NCBI RefSeq assembly: GCF_031755915.1
Contig: NC_083389.1
Span: 25,233,001-25,297,000 of the forward strand
From: Ziziphus jujuba
Lineage: Eukaryota; Streptophyta; Magnoliopsida; Rosales; Rhamnaceae
Length of the DNA stretch: 64,000 nt
Reading direction: 5' to 3'
Positions 29,608 to 42,514 of this stretch are shown here, piece by piece (positions within the stretch are counted from its first letter, which is position 1; every line of letters starts with the position of its first letter). A model generated the notes under the pieces. It ran no database searches and was not told the origin of the DNA. It saw only the letters and a list, made by a program, of their open reading frames with translations. The translations under genes were made by a program, and so were the position numbers.

Positions 29608-32600
29608 ATGGGTTCTGTTGGGGGCGATAATGGTGGAACTAAGCCATCGATGAAGACAAGTTCGCTTGTTGATCATGGAAATAGCGAGACCCAGTCCTTC
29701 GATGGTCAGATTTCAACCCCTCCATTATATGGTATTGTTTATATAAACATTTTTTTTTTCCTTTTTTCTTTTAACCAAGCAGTATGGCAATTAAGGTAAA
29801 CGATCCAAAGGGGAAAAAAAAAAAAATTCAGAAAAAGAAAAAAGTAGATGTGGTTTTTTAGGAATATTTGAGTGAAATTTTGCATGCGGGCATACTCTGT
29901 GATTTCTTGGTTAAGATAGATGAAATGTTTTTTATTGTTTTAAGCTTTTTAAACTTTTCAATGGACATGTGCTTTTTCCATTGATTTTCACAAATGGTGG
30001 CAAGCAAATGAAGTTCTGTAGATAATTATTTGGGAGGATGAAAATGGGATTGTTTAATTCCTTTTTGTGCCCATCAGTTACTATTGCATACTATATTATA
30101 ATTTGATAAATTATATTTTCTTTTTTTGTATTTAAAAAAAAAAAAATTCTAAAGAACAATCTTTTTTCTGTGGTTTTTATTTTTATTTTTAAACCGTAAA
30201 TAGATGGAAAAGTCAAATTTGGGGATGCTGATGAGTTACTACAAAGTACTGAGCCTTTTGATAATCCTGCTATGGTTGACGATGCATTTGAGACCCAAAT
30301 ACTAGATTTTGGTGGTGAAACCCAAGTAATTGATTTTGGTGGCGAAACCCAGTTAATGGATTTTGGTGGTGAGACCCAAGTATTCGAGGATGTCAGTATT
30401 GAGCATATGGAAACCCAGCTATTAGATGAGTTTGCTGATGAAGTTTTCATTGATAGTGACGGCGAAGAAACAGATGAAACTGAAGTTTTGGGTGATAACA
30501 ACGAGCTCTCTGATGATGAGTCTATTAGAAGAGATGGTGGTCAATCAACAAATGAGAATAAGATACAGGGCACTTCTCTTTGCAAACATGGTGAGAAAGG
30601 GCTAATGGAGCAATCTGATGTGTTAAGCAATGGGCAGCACAGTTCAGGTAGTCCTTTCAAAACCACTTGAGAATATTATCATTTTGAGTGTTTCTGTTTC
30701 TAAAGCTTAGTATGTTTTGTTTGAGCATCGATATTGTTCTTGTGCATCATCCGCTGGTGCGTTGGCTTTGGTGGAAAATGGGTTATAGATTATGTGTTGT
30801 TGGTTTGGTAATAGAATTTTTTTTTTTTTCCCTATGTATATATATATATATATATATAGAATTTAGGTATCAAACTTAAATTTGCATTCTCGGGCCAAAA
30901 CATTTGTCTACTATTTCTAAAGGTAGTTAGAATTTCTGTGTTTCAGAGCACCATACTCCCATTGCAACTCCTGTGGCTCAAGTTTCCCCTGTAGTGGAAC
31001 CTAGTATGGTCTTCGCATATAGAAAATCCATTTCTGCATCCAACATTGTATAAAAGTTCATCGGTGGAAGATCAAAATTTTAATTACTCCTCGAAACAGC
31101 ATGTCTCTAGCTTGAGTTAAAACATAAGTGATCAGACTGGTTACTTTTTGAGGTGCTACCAATTTGTGTAGTTTCTTTTTCAGCTGTGTGCCATTCATTA
31201 ATATCTTCTTTGTCATTTTTTTCATGCATGCATTCAGTGGGTTATTTTGCATGTCTAGTCGGTGGAAGGTGGCGTCTGTCATGGCTCCTCTATAGGAATG
31301 TTGTGATTCTTGGTCAACTTAATGATTGGGTTTATGAGTAGAATAGCTATTAGCATGTTGGTTTTTATCTTTTAATTGTCTCCTCCCTGTCTTTTTCAGG
31401 ATCTCGGAGAATGCGGTTTGCCTCACTTGGTGTGGCCTCTCTCCGGGCCTCAGGTTTAGCAGCTCGGAATAAGGCTCTGAAAAATGCTAGCAACGGGTCA
31501 TGTTCTATGCCAACTAGTTGCCAGTCTCCAAAGCAAGTTAAAGATACTGCAGTTTCTTTAATGGAAGTTGAGGGTAAAGTCGATCAGGACAAGAATTCGG
31601 GATTCAATGAGGTAGAGAAGATATTAAAGAGTGAGAACAAATGCAGGATTGGAATGCCAGCAGCAAGAAAACTCTTTACTGAAGATTTGGATACTGAAGG
31701 CATGGCACTTCCCGGTGATACTAATGGAGAAGAAAACTTGAATCACTTGCCTGCTTATGATTTAGCAGATTTAAGCTATATTGAGTCTCAAGAACCTGGA
31801 GAACTATCACAAGCAAATGCACTTGATATTGTGGATAAGTTCCTCAAAGACAATGCTATGGAACTTGATAAAGAGGTGGACCATGGAAAGAGTACCAGTG
31901 GGAATTCAAAATGTGTCTCAAGTGTAAAAGGGCCACAAAGGCTGGCCAAGAAGGTGAATGATAAAACCTCCACCGGAGAAATAGGTATTTATGATTGGGA
32001 TGACAGTCGTGAGGATGAAGGAGGAGGTGACATTTTCTGCAGAAGAAAGGAAGAATTCTTTGGTAGTGGAAGTCAAGGGAAGGAACCTCGAAAGCCCCAA
32101 TCAAATGAACTAGAAAAGCAGAGGTCTCGTAAAGAAAAGTTAAATGGAAATAATAAAACCATGGGCCTAGCTTATTCTGATTCTAGATTAGTCACACGCA
32201 ATTTAAAAGTCGATGACATAACTTTCCATGACGCTGAAAAGGAATTGAAGAGTAATCTTGTTAATGAGTTCAACAAAGAGTCTAATATTAACTCCTCGAC
32301 AAGACACTTGGAAAATAATGCTATCAATAAAGATGTACCACAAATGTCAGATGTAGGTTTTGATACTCAGATGGCTGCTGAAGCTATGGAAGCTTTATTT
32401 TGTGGTGAGGACGGTGCCAATACCAACGCTAGTGATACCCATCAAGGTATTGAAAAAAAATCAATCAGTTCTACAAAAGGTTCAATTGGGAAAAAACAAA
32501 AGAATATAATTTGCTCAGAACAACCCAAATCTCTAAAAAGAGCATGGCTTACTGATGTAGAAGTTGCTTCAAGGAAGTCCAAGAAAACTAGGGGAATGGG

Positions 32601-34350
32601 TGCTAACTTAAAGGAGTCTTTGTTTTCATCAAAGGAACAGTTTAACAATGTCAGGAAGCAGCATGAGACAGAGCTGGTGGTAACAAAACCAAGGAAGGCC
32701 AAGTCAAAAGCTAAACAACAGCTTAACAGCAACAGAAGTGAAAACTCCAGTAAAATGCCTTGTGAGATTATTGAGCAAAGAGAGGCAGGACCTTTGACAA
32801 GTGGCTGCAATGCATTTGATAAACGAGGGGAAATTAGTGATTTTGCACCTGTTGCACGTCGAACTAGGTCCAAGGTTGTATATTTGAAAAGGCCATCTAA
32901 TGCAACTGGTGGGTGTGGAGAGGGGATAAACTATGTGACAGAGGTTTTTGCATCCGAGGAGAAGAAAAATAGCATGAGAGGTGTTCAGGCTTCTAAAATA
33001 TTGAATGTAAGATCTTCAAAACTGGGAGATACTCCATCTATAGAAGTTGGTAATATCAAAGCAAACCAACATCAGCATTTAAATCGTAAAATGGCAGCTC
33101 TTACTGATAAGGTTAATGCATTAAGCTGTCCCAGAGGAAGAAGATCTCTTCGAAATCTGTCAAATCAGGTTAATGAGTTTGGCAACTTAGATGGTCCATG
33201 TGAGTCATCTATTCAGCCAGAAGAAGTTGAACGATCTATTACTAGGCATAATAGGTCATGCAGGAATAAACAATCATCTAGATGTGGTTGTCCAGTTATG
33301 TCTTCTTTGTTGGAAGGAAAATTACCTCAACAAAGACCAGACGTGGTGGCTTCAGACGATAAAAAAAGTGCATGGCCAAGCGCTGGGATGGAAGAAAAAT
33401 TGCCCACACAATCTAAATCATCTTCTTCATGTGAAACTCCACTTAAATGTTCAATACCTGCCAAAGATGCCTCACCTGTTTGTATGGGTAATGAATATTT
33501 CAACCAATCATGTGAGAGGAGTCTGTCAAGATCAAAACTACTAAAAGAAATCAGTAGCTTAGGCACCACTTGGCCTGAACCTGCTACGCCATCAAAAGAT
33601 TTACGAAGGAGGAGAGAAATGACTGATGTGCGAGTCTTGTACAGTCAGCACTTGGATGATGATATAATTAAGCAGCAAAAGAAGGTACTATTCCATTTAT
33701 TCTCTCATTTAGCAATACACGAACTGATTTGAACCTTATATGTTGTCTGGCGTTCTTATCTCTCAGATTATTGCCCGTCTAGGAGTTTCCATAGCATCCT
33801 CTATTACAGATGCAACACATTTTATAGCAGATGAGTTTGTGCGTACAAGGAATATGTTAGAAGCTATTGCTTCTGGTAAACCAGTGGTGACACATTCATG
33901 GCTTGCCAGCTGTGGCCAAGCTAACTGCTTCATTGATGAGAAAAACTACATGCTACGGGATGCCAAAAAGGAAAAGGAATTTGGCTTTAGCATGCCAGCT
34001 TCTTTGACACGAGCAAGTCAGCATCCACTTTTAGAGGTAAATATCTATTTATGTTGGTTTATAGTCACTACTTGTTCCACTTTTCGGAACTCACAAGAAT
34101 GGATCTCTTCAGGGTTGGAGAGTATTGGTCACTCCAAATACAAAGCCTGGGAAAGAAACAATTTCGTGTCTGGTTAAGGCAGTCCAGGGCCAGGTATGCA
34201 ATCTTCCCAACACTTTCTTCTTCATTCTAGCTGTATATTTAGAAATTTACTTGTTTTTAGTTGTATATCTATTTATCAGAATGATCTAGTTGATTAGTTA
34301 TCTCCAATAAATGTCTTGCATAGTTTCAGCATGAAATAATGGATTTATAA

Positions 34351-34425
<75 letters not shown>

Positions 34426-35030
34426 ACAATGTTTGTACTTTGTGTTTTAATTTTGACTCATTAATCATGATTCTCATTACTTCCTGCAACTGTTACTTAG
34501 AAGTATCTGATGAAAGATGGTTATATTGAATTATTAGGCAGTTGAGAGGATTGGTAGAAATGCACTGAAGGATGGGAAAGTTCCAGAAGATCTCTTGATT
34601 CTATCTTGTGAAGAAGACTTTGAAATCTGTGTGCCTTTCCTTGAAAAAGGTTAAGCATAATCTTTATTTAATATCTAACTTTATCCTCAAAAAAAATATG
34701 TAGACTTAATATTGTAATGCTGCTTTATACTTTTCAGGAGCAGCAATTTACAGTTCCGAGCTGTTATTGAATGGGATTGTTACTCAGAAACTGGAGTATG
34801 AAAGGTAGTCATCATTTGCTTCGCTTCATGGCTTTTTATTCATCAACTTGCATTCCTGACAAATAAATTATAGTTGGCTGTTTTGGTTTTAACACAAAAT
34901 AAACTATAGTTCCTTATGGTATTCCTTTAACAGGCATCAGATATTCGTGGATCACGTTAAGAGAACCCGTTCAACGATATGGATGAAGAAAGATGGCAAG
35001 AAATTCGTCCCAGTGACTAAAACCAAATGA
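29608..35030 (+). CDS. Tandem-BRCT DNA-damage-response-like protein
   Basis: Nine exons join in frame to 1,137 residues: 29608-29731, 30204-30647, 30947-31003, 31400-33684, 33767-34036, 34113-34193, 34538-34649, 34738-34804, 34934-35030. Two BRCT repeats form the C-terminus (about 908-1012 and 1016-1125), with the Trp of THSW in the first. This PTIP/MDC1-like arrangement binds phosphorylated partners at damaged chromatin in other organisms. Plant relatives are annotated as BRCT-domain DNA repair proteins. The N-terminus has a TQ cluster: TQ at 72, 81, 90, 99 and 112, the first four spaced exactly nine residues apart in DFGGETQ units, a likely ATM/ATR target region. The large fourth exon is disordered and basic. 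Exon 3 was ended at 31003 because only that donor (GTATGG) keeps the frame. Role is inferred from domains. Confidence 0.9.
30276..30374 (+). repeat. Short in-frame DFGGETQ tandem repeats
   Basis: Three consecutive 27-base units encode variants of [I/V/L][L/I/M]DFGGETQ; the third unit and the flanking FETQ and METQ extend the pattern. The nucleotide copies differ mostly at third positions, so the protein motif has been conserved after duplication. Confidence 0.9.
34356..34428. repeat. Compound (CT)n(CA)n microsatellite
   Basis: About 22 CT units run directly into about 14 CA units, in the intron between exons 6 and 7 of the BRCT gene. Being intronic and compound, it is likely to vary in length. 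Confidence 0.95.
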
Positions 35031-35581
35031 GCTTTATTATTATTATTATTATTATTTTGTCTGTATTTTTGCGCAGTTTTGTTTGTTGTGCAGTCATCTG
35101 TATATGGCAGTTGTATATCCTAATTTGATCAGTTTTTTTTTTTTTTTTTCTTCTTTTAAGAAAAATGTCTCTTAATATGTCTATAGTTCTTTTTCATCTC
35201 CGTCTTCCCTTTATTTTTTGGTTGGTCATCAATGCTTCTAATGATCAACATACTGAACTCTTTTTCCTCTGGTAATAGTTTTTTTTTGGTTTTTTCGGAG
35301 ATGCTGATTAGAAGAGTTGGAAGGAGATACAAGTAGATGCTGCACTCGGAAAAATAATAAAAATTTATTTAATGGAAGTGAAACATACAGTGCATGATTG
35401 TTCTTCACATATATATAATCCTTTTTTTTTTTTTTTTTTTCCCGAATTCCATGATAACAAACTTATATATCATAGCAATTATCAAGTCCATTTAACTAAT
35501 TTCACGATTGGTGGAATAAAATGATTTTGACAGTCGATGACAACGAAGCCAGTTCTTTCAACTCTGCCACCCCATCTTCAA
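35031..35581. other. Convergent 3' region between the BRCT and RING-CH genes
   Basis: Both flanking genes end here, with stop codons only about 550 bp apart. It holds an (ATT)n run near 35036-35055 and long poly-T tracts near 35130 and 35420. Overlapping 3'UTRs are possible, given the short distance. No other gene was seen. Confidence 0.7.
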
Positions 35582-38500
35582 TCATACTGGACTAGTGTTA
35601 GTGTTATGAGAAACCTGGATTCTCCAAGTATAATACTGAATATACAAGGAGTTGATACTCATAGATATTCCAAAACCAAGAACTGAAGCAAGCAATATTG
35701 CATAAATGGCCTTCAAATTAAGCTGCCAGATAAATCAAAAAAGCTTTTTTTAACAAGAAACCAAGGGTTGAAACATTAACAGCGCATCAAAGATGAGAAA
35801 ATAAAAGAATCAGGAAGTCCACCTACTACCAACTTGATGCTTGGAATCTTGTATTTTAGTCCTTAGCAGGAGCAAAATATTCAGACTTTCCAAGGTAAAC
35901 AATATATTGAATGAAAGATTACAATTAGACATCGCCACTTACCAAGGTATAAAATAGGTGGAGGGTGATGGCCACAAGTGCAAATTCAAGAGCCGCGTAT
36001 GTCCATATATATTCCTTGATGGCTGCAAGACAAACACCATATGTTAAGAAATTCTTTAATTGCACAAGAAGTGCTGGTGAAAAGGAAAGCTCGACTGTAC
36101 CGAGGATGACTGCAAAAATGGACGCCAAAAGGCCCAATGTAAACGCAAATGGTGCTGCAAGTATTATTGCTTGACTTTTCATGTCATGAATCTACAGCAT
36201 TTAAAGAATATAACAACTCAGTTATGCTGTTTACTACAGAAAATGCAAATAATTGAATATAAAATGTGATAACAAGTAAGATTCCAAGAAGTGAATCCTT
36301 TCTTTCATCATGTGCACTTCCTTTTTGGGACCCTAAATAAGCTGTAATTGTTTATGGACCATACAAATATACCATTGAATATCTCATGACATTGCTGGAA
36401 TATTTTGAGTGGTCTGACATGAAATTTTGCACCATACTGGGCATGGTTTAGGCCAAAACCCAACAGTTTGAAATGTTAGCTGAATCTAATAGAGTTTCGA
36501 TTTTCAACTAATCAAAATGAGAAATGACCAAAGTCTAGCTTACTCAAAGGAGCAAGTTATTTGGTTTTAAGCTTTCTCTCATGGAAAAATCACATACCAG
36601 TAGCTGCTCAAGAAAGAAGAAATAGCATATTGTGCTAATCAAGACAAGTACCACAAAATCCTGCCATGCACTGTATAAAAGTAGATTTCATTAGCTAAGA
36701 ATAGAAAATACACAAATTTAAAATTAAAAAAAAAAAAAGATGAGAAAAATTTGCAACTATTATATGACATGAAAATTTACATGAGCGAATATGAGTGGCA
36801 TTATCATTAACTATATAAACACACTAATAATGGTGCCTGGGACCAACTTAGCTGATTATTGTCAGACATCTCTATTTAAGTCATAGATGAAGAGGAACCT
36901 AATCACAAACTATCTCACCTTATTGATTGTGAACGTGGACTCGTTTGGCTGCGATCCTGTCTGTTATCCCTCCGAGTGGAGGTTGGTATCCGAAGCAAAG
37001 TCACAGGCAAATTCTTTACCTCTTGCCCACATACCTCACATTTCTTGTTTCCTTTTGTGCTAAACCATTTAATTGCGCACTCTTCATGTACTAGCCTAAG
37101 GGCACCTTTGCAACTGCATTCCATTTTGAGTGTATTTCCTTCTTGACATTCATCAAGACAAATCCTGCATACTGCTTCCTCTTCAGGAATCTCTTCATCA
37201 TCATCGCCCTCACCCATGGGAACTGGATTTATTTGATCTGATTTCCCCCCCCCCCCAAAAAAAAAAAAAAATAAAAAAAAAATAATAATAATAATAATAA
37301 TAAATAAATAAAAGTCACAGAGGAATATATTATCTTCACATATCGATCAGCATTTTTGATATTTCATATATGATTGATATAAGACATAGGGCAAGGAAGA
37401 GACCAGTGTACCGAAATAAAGAAAAGCATGAGAAAGACTCAATTAACTCTATATGGAAAAGTTTAAACAAGTCATAAAATTTCTAACTTTATATATGTTT
37501 TTGAAACAACATGATAAATAAGGAACTATGATGGGCTGTTACATACCATCACTAGTATCTTCTGTGGTGTGCTCATTACGGGTAGCAAACGATATAGATC
37601 TTACTATAACAACATTTCGCCCAGGTACAGACAGGGACCTTGAAACTGTAGCCTCAGCAGCTCCTTTCTGCATAAAATTGACCATAATCAATTTAAATTT
37701 CAAGAAGTTCATGATTTACAAGCCACTGAAAAGAGCAAAATCCTGCCTGAATCAGAGTTCCATTTGGACAGCACACAGTCTTGAGATAAAAAATTTCAAG
37801 AATTATACAACCTTCAAGGAATTTCTCCGTTGCATTTTACAAATTTTCCCTCCTTTTAGATAGCCTCAAATTGCAACTAAATTACATAACATTTTGTTTT
37901 TGGAAGTACCATAAAATATATAACCTGCAAAGTATGCAAAAACTTACATGTAACTTAGGTTGTTCATTAGGCAATCTTGCTGACATAGGTGTAGTAACCG
38001 AAGGTGACAAGTTTGTTGCTGGTCTAACAGGAAGCGAGGTACATCTTTTCCAAGAAAATGCAGCTTTGATATTGGCCAATATAGGACTTTCTGGAGCTGT
38101 CCTGGGATCAGAATCAAGGAGGGAACTTCTCTCACCTTCTGGTACATGACCTCTTTTCTTTAAGCTTAAAGCCCTTAACAACCCTCCTAATGAACTACCT
38201 TTAGAGGAACCTTGAGATTGTAAATTCTTTCCACTGCGGCTAGTGCCAAAACCTACAGGCCTGGGAGGAATTTGAAGTGATATATCTGGCTTCCTCCCAC
38301 TTGGTCCGGGGTCTGAAACTCCATCCTTCGAGGATTTTCCAGATTGGAGACCGGTCTACATTAAGCCAATTATTCAACATCACTTATACGGCAGCTCATA
38401 TTCTTAAGCTTTAGACTTTTCCTTTATTATAATTGTTCCTCTATATCACTATAGTTAACATTAAAGTAAACTAAATTATACTATCGCAAACAATAAAAAT

Positions 38501-39105
38501 CAACATAAAACTTACTTTTTTTGGACAGAACATTAAACTTACTGCTAAATTTATAAGACGAATGTGGGATATGCAGGGGATCAATTAAAAATGGCAATGG
38601 TTCACTGACAAAATTCTTTAAAAGAAAATAACCAAGATCTGCAATTAGCCAACCACCCCAACCCCATTGTTATCCCGAAGAAAGCAAAAGTAAGATCACA
38701 CTTAAATCACAAACATCAATGAAGATCTGAAAAATACAAAATTTTACCCAACCAACGATCTTAAATAAAGCAAAAATATACACTGACAAGAAAAAAAATT
38801 GTTAAGAAAACGCACTTGCGAAGCAGAACAAAGAATTATGTAAAACAGATCCTCAAGAATAATTCCAATCAATAAAAATCTGAAACAAGAACATCCCTCA
38901 AACTTAAAGGCAAACTTAATTTTCTCATAGAATATCCATGATTATCTATAAACTAACAACCAAAATCAACATAAAAAGCCAAAAAGGATTCAGCTTTAAT
39001 CAAACCAAGTAAAATTCAGATAGCATATATATGCCTAGAATAACTACCAACCTGGGGAGATGATTCTTCAGAAGCTCCATTAGTGACTGTTTGAGCTGCC
39101 TGCAT
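35582..39105 (-). CDS. RING-CH (RINGv) E3 ligase-like membrane protein
   Basis: Eight exons on the minus strand join in frame to 428 residues: 39105-39052, 38355-37948, 37667-37547, 37237-36919, 36670-36598, 36191-36101, 36022-35943, 35722-35582. The RING-CH finger is complete (C4HC3): Cys218, Cys221, Cys235, Cys237, His245, Cys248, Cys261, Cys264. Proteins with this finger (MARCH-like) are usually membrane E3 ubiquitin ligases. The N-terminal 190 residues are Ser/Pro-rich and likely disordered. After the finger come four hydrophobic segments, one in each of the last four exons, with [15 protein letters not shown] near the end. The start is [14 protein letters not shown]. The architecture matches an uncharacterised plant RINGv family; ligase activity and substrates are inferred. 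The gene is convergent with the BRCT gene. Confidence 0.9.
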
Positions 39106-40597
39106 GATTTGCCACAGCCACAAGAACCCCCCAAAAGTTGCCTTGATTCTGTAAAAACTAAAGAAAGTAAAACAATACCCAGAACCCAGATGCTAAAAAT
39201 ACAAATATCTAAGATGATAAACAAAGATCGAGAAATAAAAGGAATCAAAGAGTTTGGAACAGACTAGTGAAGCTTGCTAAGAAGGTTTTGTTAGTACACT
39301 AGGAAAATATGAAATGGGTTAGCAAGAGAGAGAAGACTATGGTTTGGTCAGGTCGCGTGGAAGATGACGAGAAACTTGTCCGCTGTCCAACATGTCTTAT
39401 TGTCTTATCGTCTCTCTTTCCCGCATTGGATCATTTCCTTACTCGCACTCTCATTGGTTCACTGTCTACTCGCTTTTGAACCACGCTAACCTAAAATTCT
39501 AATCTTTTTCAGTTTTGTTTTTCTTATTCATCATTTTACTTTATTCCATTTTGATAAAATATATTTCAAAAAAGTTGATATTCTTTTTTATAAAAAAATA
39601 AAAAAATTCTGCCCCGCCCTTTAAATAACGAATTATGTGTAAAGTTTTCAAAATCTTTTTTTTTTTTTAAAAAAAAATAGGTGTAAGAGTTAATATTTGT
39701 CAAGCCCTGGGCCAAAAAGATTAAATATATTTTTTTAAAAAATTTTTAGCCACGGACAATATGAGGGAGGGTAGGTCCATGCATTCAATGCGTTCATTAT
39801 TTCATATTATATTTTTTCCAACCATAATGCAAATTGCGAGGGAACTTTAATCATTTCTTTCTCTTTTTCCCTTGATAAGCTTCATGTTTTTATGATAAAA
39901 GTTATTTAAATTACATTGGAAGAAAACAATTATGTATTTTTTGAATAAAAAGTAAATTTTTTTTTCCAAAAATAGCTTAGTGATTTATACACGGTGGGTT
40001 TTTTACCATGAGGAAATTGCAGTCAATATTCGGAAGAAAGATGGAAGGTTTGACTAAAAAGCAGTCAAATAGTTTTATTTTATTAGCTACGGGACTTTGC
40101 TTTGATCACAATTCTTATGCTATTATTTTAAGCAATTATAAATTTATGGATATTCTTCATTATACAATTATTTATTCTAATTGAAGAATTCTATTACTAT
40201 TATTTCTCCCTTATCCAATATGCATATTTTCGTAATTATGCCTATGTTTATTTTTTCCCTTATCCAATAAATATCCAATATGCATGTATTTTCATAATTA
40301 TGCCAATATATTTATTAAAAATTGAAAAACTTTATACTGAGAAAACATAGTAAAAGTTATATTATAAATTATATATTTATTTATTTTTTTAAATTACATT
40401 CAAAAAGATGATTACAAATTCAATTACAGTTTTTCGGGTGTAAATAGAAGCAAAGTGCGAGGTCAATGAGGTCCATTGCTCCTAACACAGTATAGAAGTC
40501 AAAGACTACTTGAACAGTGGCGGCTGATCTTTAGCCCCTTCGCCGCCGTTGCCTTCTTCCTCCGTCGCTTCTTCCCGCTTCGCCTAAATTCCCATCA
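39106..40597. other. Shared upstream region of two divergent genes
   Basis: This roughly 1.5-kb spacer lies between the RING-CH start (-) and the start of the small membrane protein gene (+). It should contain both promoters and leaders. It is A+T-rich with poly-A/T runs at about 39593-39677. The segment 40495-40597 is C+T-rich, as a plant 5'UTR would be. No clear TATA position could be assigned and no gene was seen. Confidence 0.6.
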
Positions 40598-41956
40598 ATG
40601 GCACGAGCTTTTTGGTAATATTGGATATACCAAAGCTTGAAATTTAGCTTCATATTTTTAGCTTGAAATCCTTTACATGCTTTAGATTTTTTTTTTTTTT
40701 TTAATGGTTTTTCATGTTTTTGATGAAATGGTCCATTTTTCTCGATCTGGGTATACCATTTTTGCTATCATGTCGACAAAAAACCCAGTCTTTTGATCTT
40801 TTGAGTGCTTGAAACAAACACTCCATTGATAAAGTCTGAATGATTTCTTTCTTTTCCTGTTTGGATTTATGAATAGATTTCTATGTATGTATGCAGTAAA
40901 AGGGAAGTGAAGTTTCTAGATTGGTATTTGAAGATTTCAGTTGGGGCGGCTTTGGTTGGAGCTTCCATGGAGTTGTTCATGATCAAGACTGGTTTCTGTG
41001 TGCGAACCCTCCTTTTTCCCCTCATTTTCTATTATAACCTTTTATTGCTGATATATATTATATATGTATATATTCTTGTAGTTTCTCAAGAAAGGTTCAA
41101 TTTCTGACAATTTTTTAATAATTAAAAGGGTGGTTTCAATTTTTAGTGGCTTGGTGTGAGGGATTATGTATCATAGATTAGATGATGATGATGGTTATTA
41201 GAACGCAGATAAGTAAGTAAACCATAATTATTTTGTGATACCGTCTTGGTATCATTGCAAAAAAAAAAAAAAATGTTTTCATTATTTCGAAATTTGGGAA
41301 TTTCACCTCAAAATTGATCTGCAATTTGGGTAGAATATACTACCATCGTTATGATTTGAATAGTAAAGGCTTCTTATTGTATAATTATGTTTGTGAAAGC
41401 TGTCTTGTACAATGTACTAAAATCTTGAACATGAATTTTTAGCTGGGAATGGTACTGTATATTTAGCAATCTATTTCTTACTTTGATCTAAATAACCTTG
41501 CAAGTGAAAGAACGTAGTTGAGATATCACATCCATATGTTCTTAAATGAAGTGTCGTGCTCTCTTGGTTTCACACGTGAGGCAATTACCAAATGGTGCAT
41601 TTCTACCCAATGGGAACCTCCATTATGACCATCATTCCTAGTGATTGTAGTTTGTCTATTTACAGTCTTGTTATTCTTGTATTTCTATAAAATTCTTGTT
41701 TGTCTTTTGAATTTTTCAATATAACTACAACATTTGGTGGAAAGCGCTTGTCCCGTTCTTTAACTTGTTTTCTACATTTAATATGATGTGATTCTATTCT
41801 CACATATTGTTTGTCTACCATGCAGATGATAAAGTAACTGTCTTGGAGTCAGAGAAGCGGAGTTGGGAGAGTTCTCCAGAGGCTCAGGCTATTAGAGATG
41901 CACTAAATCCTTGGAGAAATCATGATGCAGTGGCGAATAAAAAATCTTCAGCTTAA
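40598..41956 (+). CDS. Small (82-residue) predicted membrane protein, unknown function
   Basis: Three exons (40598-40614, 40897-40997, 41826-41956) join in frame to 82 residues. The protein begins MARAFCKREVKFLDWYLK. It has one hydrophobic stretch with small residues (ISVGAALVGASMELFMI, about 19-35), then GFYDKVTVLESEKRSWE and a conserved-looking ALNPWRNHD near the end. I recall similar short plant proteins without an assigned role, but I cannot name the family. A basic N-terminus followed by a single membrane helix would fit an organelle membrane protein, which is inference. Exons are small, so the ORF alone is not convincing; the support is frame continuity across good splice sites. The retroelement starting at 42,030 lies 73 bases past the stop, so it probably sits in the 3'UTR. 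Confidence 0.75.
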
Positions 41957-42024
41957 GGTTTTCTTCAATTAAACTATTATGAGTGTTGCATGGTTCATAT
42001 GGGTGTTATTGTTACACTAGTTAT

Positions 42025-42029
42025 AGTTG
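42025..42029. repeat. Left target-site duplication (AGTTG)
   Basis: AGTTG directly precedes the left LTR and recurs directly after the right LTR at 46667-46671. A 5-bp duplication is standard for LTR-element integration and fixes both outer borders. Confidence 0.95.
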
Positions 42030-42514
42030 TGATGTAGGACAGGTAGGGAAAGAAAGAAAATAGAAAAGAAATAGATACGATTCTAGTATCACACTAGATT
42101 GATTTTAGGAATCACTCCCAAAACCTTAGGCATCACACCTAAGTTTGTTTTGCATCACACAAAACCAGAGAAAATAATCTCATAAAATTCTTGTAATATT
42201 GATTAACTTCTCCAAGAATTACAAAGAACCCTATTTATATTAAAATCATCTAATAACATTAGAAAACTAAAATAATAGGAAACCTAATTAAATAAGGAAA
42301 CTAATAACATTAAGAAACTGAAAATAATAGGAAACCTAATTAAATAATAAAATACTCTAATTAAAAATAGGAAACTAAATTAATCTACTAAAATCCTTGA
42401 AGATCCCAAATAAGCCCATCTTGTCCTAGATCATGCCAAATTAATGTTTGGGCCTTAGAATCTGTTTTTCCTTTTCTCTGATAAGTTTTCAGAGGTTGTT
42501 TCCATCTTGCATCA
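42030..42514 (-). repeat. Left LTR (element 3' LTR)
   Basis: 485 bp, TGATG...CATCA. It matches the right LTR over its length with few differences, apart from a 32-bp unit that is single here. It is on the 3' side of the minus-strand element. Confidence 0.95.

Noticed and set aside
35925..36182. An 85-codon minus-strand frame as a separate small membrane gene
   Set aside because: It is exons 6 and 7 of the RING-CH gene plus the in-frame intron between them; no independent start or promoter is seen.
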